This document shows positions 31,107 to 38,979 of a stretch of DNA of 64,000 nt, in pieces. How positions within the stretch are numbered: the first letter of the stretch is position 1; the number at the start of each line of letters is the position of its first letter. This stretch comes from Sutterella sp047777475. Lineage in GTDB: Bacteria > Pseudomonadota > Gammaproteobacteria > Burkholderiales > Burkholderiaceae_F. The notes below the pieces were generated by a model. It saw nothing but the letters and a program-made list of their open reading frames with translations. It had not been told where the DNA came from and searched no databases. The translations under genes were made by a program, and so were the position numbers. Where the stretch lies: assembly GCA_047777475.1 (NCBI GenBank), contig JBKEET010000008.1, positions 1-64,000 on the forward strand. Direction: 5' to 3'.

Positions 31107-31952
31107 ATGATCGGAAAATTTGCAGCAGGCGTCCTCTGCGCCGCAGCGGCCGCCGTCTCCTCGGGCGCCGGCGCGGCCGAGCAGGGCAGCATTCTCGTGA
31201 TCGCCTCGAGCGAAAAGACGATGACGCTCGCCGACGGCAGCAGCATGGACGTCGGCTTCTTCCTGAACGAGTTCGCCGTTCCGGCGCAGTACCTGGCCGA
31301 CAAGGGCTGGCGCATCGTGCTCGCGACCCCGTCGGGCAAGGCGCCCGTCATGGACCGCAGCTCGAACTCCGCTTCGTTCTTCGGCGGCAGCGAGGAGAGG
31401 CGTGCGAGCGCCGAGAAGTTCGTCGCCTCGCTCCCCGTGATTTCGCTTTCCGCGGCGAGGAGCGGCGGCCTTGACCGCTTCGCCGGCGTCTTCGTGCCGG
31501 GCGGCCACGCGCCGATGACCGACCTGATGCAGAACGCCGACCTCGGCGCGATCCTCAGGGACTTCCACGCCAAGGGCAAGCCCACGGCGATGATCTGCCA
31601 CGGGCCCGTCGCGGCGCTCGCCGCGCTGCCGCAGGCCGCCGAGTTCCGCCGCGCGCTCGTCTCGCGCGACTTCCAGAACGCCATGAAGGCCGCCCAGGGC
31701 TGGATCTACAAGGGCTACCGCATGACCGTGCTCTCGGACGCCGAGGAGTGGCCGGGCGAGATCTCGCGCGGCGCCGAAATGCCGTTCCACGTCGAGCAGG
31801 CCCTGCAGATGGCGGGCGCCACGATGGAAGAGCAGACGATCTACGGCAGCCACGTCGTCAAGGACCGCGAGCTCATCACGGGCCAGAACCCGGCTTCCGA
31901 CATTGCGCTGGCGAAAGCCCTCGACGCCGCCCTCACGGAGGCGCGCCGCTGA
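31107..31952 (+). CDS. Exported DJ-1/PfpI-family protein
   Basis: 281 residues. A signal peptide is clear (about residues 1-24, a hydrophobic Ala-rich core ending GAGAAEQG), so the protein probably acts in the periplasm. The DJ-1/Hsp31-like core shows GGHAPMTDL and the nucleophile elbow AMICHGPVAAL with its conserved Cys. Relatives are glyoxalases, deglycases or chaperones that deal with reactive carbonyls; export is less usual. It has its own GGAGGGA ribosome site and lies between the SRPBCC and HxlR genes. Confidence 0.82.
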   Translation: MIGKFAAGVLCAAAAAVSSGAGAAEQGSILVIASSEKTMTLADGSSMDVGFFLNEFAVPAQYLADKGWRIVLATPSGKAPVMDRSSNSASFFGGSEERRASAEKFVASLPVISLSAARSGGLDRFAGVFVPGGHAPMTDLMQNADLGAILRDFHAKGKPTAMICHGPVAALAALPQAAEFRRALVSRDFQNAMKAAQGWIYKGYRMTVLSDAEEWPGEISRGAEMPFHVEQALQMAGATMEEQTIYGSHVVKDRELITGQNPASDIALAKALDAALTEARR

Positions 31953-31997
31953 CCGGAGCCTCTATACTGCTCTGATCTGACGCAGAAGGGAAAAAGC

Positions 31998-32369
31998 ATG
32001 ACGGGAAAAGCAATCACGCTGCGGTGCACCTGCCCGGTCGACGCGGTGGTGCAGCTGATCGGCGGCAAGTACAAGCCGGTGATCCTCTGGCACCTCTCGC
32101 AGGCCACGCACCGCTTCGGGGAGCTGCAGCGGCTCGTGCCGCAGGCGACGGGCAAGATGCTCACGCAGCAGCTCCGCGAGCTCGAAGGCTGCGGCCTCGT
32201 GCGCCGCGAGGTCTTTCCCGTCGTGCCCCTGCGCACGGAGTACTCACTCACCGATTTCGGCCGCACCCTGGTGCCGATCCTGCAGGCCATGTGCGACTGG
32301 GGCAATGAATACGTGGACATCGAGCCCCCCGTCCCGCGAGCCCAGAAAAAATCCGTCAGGCGCCCATAG
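31998..32369 (+). CDS. HxlR-family transcriptional regulator
   Basis: 123 residues with the family's winged-helix pattern: CPVDAVVQLIGGKYKPVILWHL, FGELQRLVPQATGKMLTQQLRELE, then LVRREVFPVVPLRTEYSLTDFGRTL. Two cysteines just before the domain (RCTCPV) sit where redox-sensing relatives such as YodB and HypR keep their sensing Cys. I infer an electrophile- or redox-responsive repressor of the preceding genes, acting at the TTGTAAGTA sites near 30460. It is 45 bases downstream of the DJ-1-like gene. Confidence 0.87.
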   Translation: MTGKAITLRCTCPVDAVVQLIGGKYKPVILWHLSQATHRFGELQRLVPQATGKMLTQQLRELEGCGLVRREVFPVVPLRTEYSLTDFGRTLVPILQAMCDWGNEYVDIEPPVPRAQKKSVRRP

Positions 32370-32493
32370 GGCGCCGCATCCCCCGGGCGCGGGGGCCGGC
32401 CTGCCGCCGGCCCCCTGCGTGCGTTTCGGCGTTCCGCATTAAAATCCATGCAGTCCAAACGGAACTGACACCATCTAAAGCGGATTTTCATTC

Positions 32494-33678
32494 ATGGAAC
32501 AGAAGCGCTCCCCCGTCATCGCCATTTTCGGGGCCGGCTACGTCGGCCTTTCCCTTGCGGTCCTTCTCGCCCGCCGGCACGAGGTGCGGCTGATCGAAAT
32601 CGTCCGCAGCAAGGTCGACCTGATCAACAGCGGCGCCTCGCCGATCAAGGATCCCGACATCGAGCGCTTCCTCAAGGAGGGCGGCCTGCGGCTGCGCGCC
32701 ACGGAGGATGCCGACGAAGCCCTCAAGGGCGCCGACGTCGTGATCATCGCCACGCCCACCAACTACGATCCCGACGCGCACTACTTCGACACGAGCTCGG
32801 TCGACGGGTGCGTCGAAAAGGTCGCGAAGGCCCGTCCCGAGGCGCTCATCGTCATCAAGTCGACGATCCCGGTCGGCTACGTGGAAGGCATCCGCAAGAA
32901 GACCGGGAGCGGCCGGGTGATCTTCTCGCCCGAGTTCCTGCGCGAGGGCCGCGCCCTTTACGACAACCTGCACCCGGCGCGCATCGTCGTGGGCGACCGG
33001 GGCGAGAAGGGGAAGGCCTTCGCGGCGCTCCTTTCCGACGCGGCCGAGGAGAAGGACGTGCCGGTGCTCCTCACCGACCCGACGGAGGCCGAGGCGATCA
33101 AGCTTTTCGCCAACACCTACCTCGCCATGCGCGTGGCCTTTTTCAACGAGCTCGATTCCTACGCCATGGTCCACGGGCTCGACGCGAGGAGCATCATCGA
33201 CGGCGTTTGCCTCGACCCGAGGATCGGCGGGCACTACAACAACCCGTCGTTCGGCTACGGCGGCTACTGCCTGCCGAAGGACTCGAAGCAGCTCATGGCC
33301 AATTTCCGCGACGTCCCGAACGACCTCATCTCCGCGATCGTCGCCTCGAACCGCACGCGCAAGAACTTCCTCGCGGACCGCATCCTCGAGAAGAAGCCGC
33401 GCACGGCGGGCGTCTACCGCCTCATCATGAAGACGGGCTCGGACAACTTCCGCGAGGCGGCCGTCTTCGGCATCATCGAGAGGCTCAGGGAGGCGGGCGT
33501 GCGCATCCTCGTCTACGAGCCGACGATCCGTGACGCGCAGTGGCAGGGCCTCGAGATCGTGAACGACCTCGCCGAGTTCAAGCGCCGCTGCGACGTGATC
33601 CTCGCCAACCGCCGGAGCGCCGAGCTTTCCGACGCCGCGGACAAGGTCTTCACTCGCGACCTCTTCGGCGTGAACTGA
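32494..33678 (+). CDS. ugd: UDP-glucose 6-dehydrogenase
   Basis: 394 residues, close to the enterobacterial length. The N-terminal Rossmann motif is IAIFGAGYVGLSLAVLLA, followed by VIIATPTNYDP and KSTIPVGYVEG. The central domain has KLFANTYLAMRVAFFNELDSYA, and the catalytic Cys lies in GYGGYCLPKDSKQL (about residue 259). It oxidises UDP-glucose to UDP-glucuronate with two NAD+, feeding capsule, LPS or lipid A sugar synthesis. No glycan cluster surrounds it here; it appears to be a single gene. Confidence 0.92.
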   Translation: MEQKRSPVIAIFGAGYVGLSLAVLLARRHEVRLIEIVRSKVDLINSGASPIKDPDIERFLKEGGLRLRATEDADEALKGADVVIIATPTNYDPDAHYFDTSSVDGCVEKVAKARPEALIVIKSTIPVGYVEGIRKKTGSGRVIFSPEFLREGRALYDNLHPARIVVGDRGEKGKAFAALLSDAAEEKDVPVLLTDPTEAEAIKLFANTYLAMRVAFFNELDSYAMVHGLDARSIIDGVCLDPRIGGHYNNPSFGYGGYCLPKDSKQLMANFRDVPNDLISAIVASNRTRKNFLADRILEKKPRTAGVYRLIMKTGSDNFREAAVFGIIERLREAGVRILVYEPTIRDAQWQGLEIVNDLAEFKRRCDVILANRRSAELSDAADKVFTRDLFGVN

Positions 33679-33703
33679 GCGCTTTTCTCCGCTTACAAAA
33701 CGC

Positions 33704-33740
33704 AAAAAGGCCCGGCGCCCCTTTCGGGGCGGCCGGGCCG
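33704..33740 (-). terminator. Terminator of the flavoprotein gene
   Basis: GGCCCGG (33709-33715) pairs with CCGGGCC (33733-33739), with an inner GCCCC/GGGGC stem. On the minus strand five T follow. It lies just past the stop of the gene at 33762-35279 and may also slow transcripts from ugd. Confidence 0.8.
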
Positions 33741-33761
33741 GTTCATATCAGGCGAGCCTGA

Positions 33762-35279
33762 TTACTTCGCAGCCTTCTCAAGGGAGAGGATGTTCTTGAC
33801 GGCGATGCGGGCCGAGTTGATGGCGAACGCCGAAGCCGTGCCTTCGCCGATCCTCAGGTCGTAGCTGTCGCCGTAGACGCCGCCGGCGTCATGGCCGAGC
33901 GCATAGAGGCCCGGGATCACGTTTTCCTGCTTGTCGACGACCTGCAGGTTCTCCGTCACCTTGACGCCGTTGAGCGAGCTGAGCGTGTGGAGCTTGCCCT
34001 TCAGAATGTAGAATGGCGCCTCGGACACGGCGCGGATGTAGTACGGATCCTTGCCGAACTGCTCGTCGCGGCCTTCCTTGGCGTACTTCGTCATGTCGGC
34101 GGCGGCGCGCTTGACGTTCTCGGGATTGAGGCCGGCCTTCTTGGCGACTTCCTCGACGGTGGCGCCTTCAAAGACGTCGCCGCGCTTGATGCCGTCCTGC
34201 AGCAGCTTCGGAAGCTGCTTGGCGGCCTGGTGCCGGAGGATGAAGTTGCCGCACGGGTTGAGGTAGCCCTTCGTGCCGAGTTCCTTGACGAACGCATTGT
34301 CAAAGAGCAGGTAGACCCATTCGCCCGAGCGCAGGATGGCGTTCGAGGCCATCGGCCAGTCGAGCGTCAGCTGCTCGTTGAAGTAGCGGTTGCCGGCGCC
34401 GTCGAGATAGAGCTGGCTCTGGCGGAAGATGGCGCGCAGCTCCTTGTTCGGGCCGTTGCAGATGGCTTCGCCCTCGAGCGGGTTGAAGGCGCCGTTGATC
34501 ATCATCGGGCCCATGTTGTCGCCGACGGCGCCGGCGGACATCGCCATTTCGATGCCGTCGCCCGTGCGTCCGGGCGAGCCGGAGGGCACCAGCGCCTGGC
34601 CGGTGTACTCCTTCACCAACTTCGCGTTGTAGTTGTAGCCGCCCGTGGCGAGCAGCACGTACTTGGCGTGCACCGTCACCTTCTCGTGCGTCTTGAGGTC
34701 TTCGGCCTCGACGCCCGCGACCCTGCCGTTCTCCATCAGGAGCTTCTTGCCCGGCGTTTCAAGCAGGAGCGTGCCGCCGTGGTCCTTGAAGGTCTTGACC
34801 ATCGCGGCGGGCAGCGACCCCGCCTTCGGATAGATGTGCCAGGTCGGGTTCTTGTTGTCCGGCCAGACGGACTTCACTTCCTTCCAGTGCACGCCGTGGT
34901 CCCAGACCCACTGGATCGTCTCGGGCGACTCGTCGATGAAGCGCTTCACGAGCGGCGCGTTGATGCGCCAGTGGTGGTACTGGCCCATGCGGTTGAACTC
35001 CTCGAGCTTGGTGAGCTTGACGCCCATCTTCTTCTGCATGAAGGACTCGACGGCAAACGAGCCTTCCATGAAGTTGCCCGCGCCGCCCGCATAGGCGTTT
35101 TTCTCGAGCAGGACGGTCTTGAGGCCCCCTTCCTGGGCGCTCGCGGCGGCAACGGTGCCCGAGGCGCCGGCGCCGACGACAACGACGTCGGCGTTGAGCA
35201 CGCGCTCGGCAAAAGCGGGAAAGGCCAGCATGAGCGAGAAGCTCATGACAGTGATCGTTCGCAATGCTTTCACTTTCAT
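33762..35279 (-). CDS. Exported FAD-dependent reductase (flavocytochrome c/fumarate reductase flavoprotein-like)
   Basis: 505 residues. A signal peptide (about residues 1-24, ending FPAFAE) precedes the FAD-binding motif DVVVVGAGASGTVAAASAQ and the second FAD segment VLLEKNAYAGGAGN. GSPGRTGDGIEMAMSAGA and the C-terminal IGEGTASAFAINSARIA correspond to conserved parts of the fumarate/urocanate reductase flavoprotein fold. There is no CXXCH haem motif, so electrons would come from a separate periplasmic or membrane cytochrome, none of which is in the window. The substrate is unknown, though an organic electron acceptor used in anaerobic respiration is likely. It is divergent from a LysR gene. 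Confidence 0.83.
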   Translation of the reverse strand: MKVKALRTITVMSFSLMLAFPAFAERVLNADVVVVGAGASGTVAAASAQEGGLKTVLLEKNAYAGGAGNFMEGSFAVESFMQKKMGVKLTKLEEFNRMGQYHHWRINAPLVKRFIDESPETIQWVWDHGVHWKEVKSVWPDNKNPTWHIYPKAGSLPAAMVKTFKDHGGTLLLETPGKKLLMENGRVAGVEAEDLKTHEKVTVHAKYVLLATGGYNYNAKLVKEYTGQALVPSGSPGRTGDGIEMAMSAGAVGDNMGPMMINGAFNPLEGEAICNGPNKELRAIFRQSQLYLDGAGNRYFNEQLTLDWPMASNAILRSGEWVYLLFDNAFVKELGTKGYLNPCGNFILRHQAAKQLPKLLQDGIKRGDVFEGATVEEVAKKAGLNPENVKRAAADMTKYAKEGRDEQFGKDPYYIRAVSEAPFYILKGKLHTLSSLNGVKVTENLQVVDKQENVIPGLYALGHDAGGVYGDSYDLRIGEGTASAFAINSARIAVKNILSLEKAAK

Positions 35280-35405
35280 TTTTGTCTCCTCTTCGGCGGA
35301 TCGGTCGTTGAATTTTTTCCGCCGAAAATCATCATAGAAGCGTCAAAAGTTAAAATAAATATCAACGATAGGAAGACACTATTTCAGAAAGAGAAACAAT
35401 CGCCT

Positions 35406-36395
35406 ATGAATGTGCTTAGTTCGCTTTCCGTCTTCGTGCGGGTCGCCGAGACCCGCAGCTTTTCCCGCGCCGCCGACGCGCTCGGCCTTTCTCGGCCCAC
35501 AGTCACGAGGACGGTGCACGACCTTGAAAAAGAGCTCGGCGTGCGGCTCTTTTACCGGACCACGCGCAGCGTGACGCTGACCGCCGAAGGGGTGTCGCTC
35601 CTCGAGCGGGCCAACGACCTCCTCGCGCGCGTGCAGAACATCTTCTCGGACGTGGGGGACAAAAGCGGGGCGCGGCTCACCGGCCGTATCCGCGTCGCCG
35701 CCTCCGCGATCATCGCCTGGATCTTTCTGCAGGGCGTGGTCGCGTCGTTCCTGAGGGCGCATCCCGGCGTTTCCCTCGAGCTCGTGACGGCCGACCGCGA
35801 GGTGCGCATCCTCGAAGAAGGCATCGACCTCGCCTTCAAGGTCGGACGCAGCTGCCCCGACACGGTGATCGCGCGGAAAATCGGCAGCGTGCGCAACATC
35901 CTCTGCGCGGCCCCGTCCTACTTCCGCCGCCGCAGGGTGCCGCTCGAGCCCGAGGAACTCGAAAGCGAGCAGATCCTCGTGAACACCTATCTTGGGAGCC
36001 GCTTCACTTTACGAAGCCGCAGCGGCGAAAGGGCGTCCGTGGACCTGAAGGGCCGCTTCAGCAGCGGCAGCTCGGCCCTGCTCTTCAACGCCTGCCTCAA
36101 CGGCATCGGCATCACCATGCTGCCCTATGAATTTGCGGAGCCTTACATCGAGCAGGGCTCGCTCCTGCGCGTGCTCCCCGACTGGGAAGCCGACGAGTTC
36201 GGCCTCTTTGCGCTGTACTCGAGCCGGCAGCTTTCCCGCGCGGCGAGGGCGTTCCTGCGGGAAGCGGAAGCCGCGCTCGAGACCGTCGGCGGGCACGTCT
36301 ACGACCTAAGGGTGCGCGCCGACCCCATCCGCGCCTTTTCCCGCGGGGAGGTTCTCCGCGGCAGGGAGCCCAACGAAGGCGGGCCAAATCGATAA
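35406..36395 (+). CDS. LysR-family transcriptional regulator
   Basis: 329 residues. N-terminal helix-turn-helix: LSSLSVFVRVAETRSFSRAADALGLSRPTVTRTVHDLEKELG. The remainder is the LysR effector domain (RIRVAASAIIAWIFLQGVVASFL, GIDLAFKVGRS, NACLNGIGITMLPYEFAEPYI), with a short basic C-terminal extension. The frame is open far upstream, but that part is antisense to the flavoprotein gene. The start at 35406 gives the canonical N-terminus. Divergent placement 126 bases from the flavoprotein suggests it controls that gene. Confidence 0.9.
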   Translation: MNVLSSLSVFVRVAETRSFSRAADALGLSRPTVTRTVHDLEKELGVRLFYRTTRSVTLTAEGVSLLERANDLLARVQNIFSDVGDKSGARLTGRIRVAASAIIAWIFLQGVVASFLRAHPGVSLELVTADREVRILEEGIDLAFKVGRSCPDTVIARKIGSVRNILCAAPSYFRRRRVPLEPEELESEQILVNTYLGSRFTLRSRSGERASVDLKGRFSSGSSALLFNACLNGIGITMLPYEFAEPYIEQGSLLRVLPDWEADEFGLFALYSSRQLSRAARAFLREAEAALETVGGHVYDLRVRADPIRAFSRGEVLRGREPNEGGPNR

Positions 36396-36500
36396 AATGT
36401 GTCTGTTGGCGGCGTCCGCGCTCGAAGCGGCGCCGCTTCGACTGTATAAGTTTGCAGCCGCGGCGCGCCGCGGCTCACGGAAAGGATCGGAGAAGCCTTT

Positions 36501-37055
36501 ATGGCTGAAGAAGACGACGACGAGGTGAAGCTTCCGAAGCTCCCTCCCAACACGAAGAACTACATGACGCCGGCGTGCTACCGCCGGCTCCTCGACGAGC
36601 GCGAGAAGCTCGTCAACGTCGAGCGCCCCGAGGTGGTCAACGTGGTCTCCTGGGCCGCGAGCAACGGCGACCGCAGCGAGAACGGCGACTATCTGTACGG
36701 CAAGAAGCGCCTGCGCGAGATCGACCGCCGCATCCGCTTCCTCAACAAGCGCATCGAGTCGGCCCAGGTGGTCGACCCGGCCAAGCACCCGGACACCGAC
36801 CAGGTCTTTTTCGGCGCCACGGTGCTCTATGCCAACCAGCGCGGCGAGGAGCACAAGGTGCGCATCGTCGGCATCGACGAGGCGGACGCCGAGCACGGCG
36901 ACGTGAGCTGGATTTCGCCGATCGCGCGCGTGCTCCTCAAGGCGCACGAGGGCGACGAGGTGAAGCTCCCGACGCCGGCGACGCGCACGCATCCGGCGGG
37001 CGTCGACACGCTCGAGATCCTCGAGGTCACCTACACGGACAAGCAGCCGTACTGA
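36501..37055 (+). CDS. greB: Transcription elongation factor GreB
   Basis: 184 residues. The N-terminal coiled-coil has the acidic tip pattern of Gre factors (SNGDRSENGDYLYGKKRLREIDRRIRFL) and the C-terminal FKBP-like domain has VFFGATVLYANQ and DVSWISPIARVLLKAHEGDEV. GreB enters the RNA polymerase secondary channel and stimulates cleavage of backtracked transcripts. The N-terminus is acidic and longer than usual. GGAAAGGATCGGAG precedes the ATG. Confidence 0.92.
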   Translation: MAEEDDDEVKLPKLPPNTKNYMTPACYRRLLDEREKLVNVERPEVVNVVSWAASNGDRSENGDYLYGKKRLREIDRRIRFLNKRIESAQVVDPAKHPDTDQVFFGATVLYANQRGEEHKVRIVGIDEADAEHGDVSWISPIARVLLKAHEGDEVKLPTPATRTHPAGVDTLEILEVTYTDKQPY

Positions 37056-37082
37056 GCGGCGGACTCCCTTGCTTTTCCTGAG

Positions 37083-37116
37083 GGCGGTTCTCCCGGGCGG
37101 GACGACCGCCTTTTTT
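37083..37116 (+). terminator. greB terminator
   Basis: GGCGGT and ACCGCC enclose a second small hairpin (CCCGGGCGGG) and are followed by six T (37111-37116). It cleanly separates greB from the molbindin array. Confidence 0.8.
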
Positions 37117-37158
37117 GCGCCCAGCGGGGGCCCCGCCTGGACGGAATTCGCCGCTTCG

Positions 37159-37172
37159 TTGACGCTTGTCAA
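37159..37172. promoter_or_regulatory. FNR/CRP-type palindrome upstream of mop1
   Basis: TTGAC-GCTT-GTCAA, a perfect palindrome in the FNR spacing (consensus TTGAT-N4-ATCAA). It is homologous in position to the boxes before mop2 and mop4, but the -10 that those have 41.5 bases downstream is not preserved here. Confidence 0.5.
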
Positions 37173-37292
37173 GCCGGCGATTCTGAGGCTTTCGGCAGAC
37201 AGCCGACGGCGAACGTCTGCCGTTCAGCGTTTTCGAACGGGATGCGATATTATTTTCAACGGCTCAGAAGTCTTTGTAATTTAATAATTTTC

Positions 37293-37321
37293 TTGAACTT
37301 TAAAAATTCGTGGAATATAGT
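37293..37321 (+). promoter_or_regulatory. Sigma70 promoter of mop1
   Basis: TTGAAC (37293-37298), 17-base spacer, TATAGT (37316-37321). Downstream a conserved leader contains CTGCATT/AATGCAG, a small hairpin. The same promoter architecture precedes mop2 and mop4. Confidence 0.75.
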
Positions 37322-37413
37322 TCTTATCACGCCGAAGGACAAAGGAGCTGCATTAAAACCGAATGCAGGAAGGCGTCCGAGGCGTCAAGAAGCATCCAAC
37401 AGGGAGAATCAGC

Positions 37414-37623
37414 ATGAAGATTTCTGCTCGCAACTGCATCGAAGGCAAGATCGTCGCCGTCAAGGAAGGCCCGATCACCACCGAAGTGACGATCGAAACG
37501 CCGGCCGGCGAGAAGATCGTGAGCTCGATCACCACCGGCTCCTCCAAGGCCCTCGGCCTCAAGGTCGGCGCCAAGGCCTATGCCGTGATCAAGGCCTCCA
37601 ACGTGATGGTTGCCGTCGACTGA
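37414..37623 (+). CDS. mop: Molbindin (Mop, TOBE-domain molybdate-binding protein), copy 1
   Basis: 69 residues, a single Mop/TOBE domain starting MKISARNCIEGKIVAVKEGP and ending AVIKASNVMVAVD. Molbindins form small oligomers that store molybdate or tungstate in the cytoplasm and buffer supply for molybdenum-cofactor enzymes. The conserved SARN at the start and the KAYAVIKASNVM strand are family hallmarks. This copy differs most from the other four (ITTEVT, SSITTGSSKALGLKVGAKAY). AGGGAGAA lies before the ATG. A single-gene unit with its own promoter and terminator. Confidence 0.9.
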   Translation: MKISARNCIEGKIVAVKEGPITTEVTIETPAGEKIVSSITTGSSKALGLKVGAKAYAVIKASNVMVAVD

Positions 37624-37674
37624 CCATCGGCCGAACCGGCCGGAAGCTCCTGGCTCTTTCGACCGGCCCCGATC

Positions 37675-37708
37675 GCCGCCGCAGGGATGCTGTCCCGCGG
37701 CGGCTTTT
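37675..37708 (+). terminator. Terminator of mop1
   Basis: GCCGCCGC and GCGGCGGC with an inner GGGA/TCCC pair, followed by TTTTCTTT. Near-identical hairpins follow mop3 and mop5. Confidence 0.8.
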
Positions 37709-37785
37709 CTTTGCCTGCGCGCTGCCCGGAAGGCGGCCTTTTTCGCCTCCTCCCAAGCGCCGCCTGCGGACGAATCGATGTTTTG

Positions 37786-37827
37786 TTGACGGGGATCAAA
37801 TCGGCGATTTTTCGGTTTTCGTTATGT
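37786..37827 (+). promoter_or_regulatory. FNR-like box with a -10 at class II spacing, upstream of mop2
   Basis: TTGAC-GGGG-ATCAA (37786-37799) matches the FNR/ANR consensus at nine of ten positions. TTATGT at 37822-37827 can serve as -10; the box centre then lies 41.5 bases before the expected start, the exact class II activator distance. The same arrangement recurs before mop4. Confidence 0.6.
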
Positions 37828-37919
37828 CCTCGGAAGACACCGGCTTGCGTTCAAGCTTTTCGCAGAAAAGGCGATATTCTTTTTTTGAACACCGAAGTAT
37901 TTGTAATTTAAAGGATTTC

Positions 37920-37948
37920 TTGAATTTTGAAAATTCGCACGATATAGT
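37920..37948 (+). promoter_or_regulatory. Sigma70 promoter of mop2-mop3
   Basis: TTGAAT (37920-37925), 17-base spacer, TATAGT (37943-37948), homologous to the mop1 and mop4 promoters. About 95 bases of leader follow. Confidence 0.75.
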
Positions 37949-38045
37949 TCCCATCACGCTGAAGGACATCGTGGACCGCGTCGGAGCCGACTGCCGGACG
38001 ATGGCCGAAGTGATTGGAACATTGAATTTTTATTGGAGAAACATC

Positions 38046-38255
38046 ATGAAGATTTCCGCTCGCAACTGCATCGAAGGCAAGGTCGTCGCCCTTAAGGAAG
38101 GCCCCGTCACGACCGAAGTGACCATCGAGACGCCGGCCGGCGAGAAGATCGTCAGCACGATCACCACCGGCTCCGCCAAGACGCTCGGCCTCAAGGTCGG
38201 CGGCAAGGCCTACGCCGTGATCAAGGCCTCCAACGTGATGGTTGCCGTTGACTGA
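38046..38255 (+). CDS. mop: Molbindin, copy 2
   Basis: 69 residues, MKISARNCIEGKVVALKEGP to VMVAVD, single Mop/TOBE domain. Differs from copy 1 in the VVALKEGPVTTEV and STITTGSAKTLGLKVGGKAY segments. It is followed after 47 bases by copy 3 with no terminator between, so the two share a transcript. TTGGAGAAAC precedes the ATG. Confidence 0.9.
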   Translation: MKISARNCIEGKVVALKEGPVTTEVTIETPAGEKIVSTITTGSAKTLGLKVGGKAYAVIKASNVMVAVD

Positions 38256-38302
38256 TTGTTTAAGCGAGATAAAGATTTTTAGAAGCTTTTAGGAGAAGAA
38301 CC

Positions 38303-38512
38303 ATGAAGATTTCCGCCCGCAACTGCATCGCCGGCAAGATCGTCGCCGTCAAGGAAGGTCCCGTCACGACCGAAGTGACCATCGAGACGCCGGCCGGCGA
38401 GAAGATCGTCAGCACGATCACCACCGGTTCCGCCAAGACGCTCGGCCTCAAGGTCGGCGGCAAGGCCTATGCCGTGATCAAGGCCTCCAACGTGATGGTC
38501 GCCGTCGACTGA
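38303..38512 (+). CDS. mop: Molbindin, copy 3
   Basis: 69 residues, distinguished from copy 2 only near the N-terminus (CIAGKIVAVKEGP). The 47-base gap before it is identical to the gap between copies 4 and 5. TTTTAGGAGAAG gives a good ribosome site. Second gene of the mop2-mop3 unit, ending at a strong terminator. Confidence 0.9.
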   Translation: MKISARNCIAGKIVAVKEGPVTTEVTIETPAGEKIVSTITTGSAKTLGLKVGGKAYAVIKASNVMVAVD

Positions 38513-38561
38513 CCGTTGGCCGATAAGCCGGAAGCTCCTGGCGCTTCCGGCCGGCACCGAG

Positions 38562-38598
38562 CGCCGCCGCAGGGAAGATGTCCCGCGGCGGCGTTTTT
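38562..38598 (+). terminator. Terminator of mop2-mop3
   Basis: A perfect 9 bp stem CGCCGCCGC (38562-38570) and GCGGCGGCG (38585-38593) with inner GGGA/TCCC, followed by five T. Confidence 0.85.
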
Positions 38599-38613
38599 GC
38601 ATCCGGGAAAAAG

Positions 38614-38650
38614 AATGCCTTCCGGCGCGCGCTGCGCTTCGGAAGGCATT
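38614..38650. repeat. Stray copy of the spoT terminator hairpin inside the mop array
   Basis: AATGCCTTCCG (38614-38624) pairs with CGGAAGGCATT (38640-38650), preceded by GGGAAAAAG. The same hairpin and flank stand at 39647-39681 as the spoT terminator. Its presence here shows that the duplicated unit carried the spoT-proximal end with it. The remaining bases up to mop4 hold only promoter elements; the short open frames there look like chance. Confidence 0.75.
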
Positions 38651-38816
38651 TCTTTGCGGGCAGGCCCGTCTGCTTTTGCCGTGCGGCGTCCGGCCGAACG
38701 CGTGCAAAGCGGCAAGCGAGGGAAAGGCGGCGCCGGCTTCGGCTCCGGGGAGAGGGCGCCGGGGCGGGCGGCCTTTCCCTTTGCGAAGGGCCGTTCTCGG
38801 ACGAATTGATATTTTA

Positions 38817-38858
38817 TTGACGGGAATCAAATCGGAGATTTTTCGGTTTTCGTTATGT
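38817..38858 (+). promoter_or_regulatory. FNR-like box with a -10 at class II spacing, upstream of mop4
   Basis: TTGAC-GGGA-ATCAA (38817-38830) with TTATGT at 38853-38858; the box centre again falls 41.5 bases before the expected start. The spacing is preserved although surrounding bases differ from the mop2 copy. Confidence 0.6.
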
Positions 38859-38950
38859 ACGCGGAGGACACCGGCTTTGGTTCAAGGTTTTCGAACAATC
38901 GGCGCTATTCTTTTTGTGAACACCGAACTATTTGTAATTTAAAGAAATTC

Positions 38951-38979
38951 TTGCTTCATAAAAATTCACTTGCTATAGT
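38951..38979 (+). promoter_or_regulatory. Sigma70 promoter of mop4-mop5
   Basis: TTGCTT (38951-38956), 17-base spacer, TATAGT (38974-38979). The leader hairpin seen before mop1 is kept here in altered bases (CGTGC with GCACG), which suggests the pairing matters. Confidence 0.7.

Noticed and set aside
33891..35405. A 505-codon N-terminal extension of the LysR gene at 35406
   Set aside because: The extension is entirely antisense to the flavoprotein gene, and the normal LysR N-terminus starts at 35406.
38516..38820. Short open frames between mop3 and mop4
   Set aside because: They cross the terminator and the spoT-type hairpin, are Arg/Ala-rich and have no ribosome sites.
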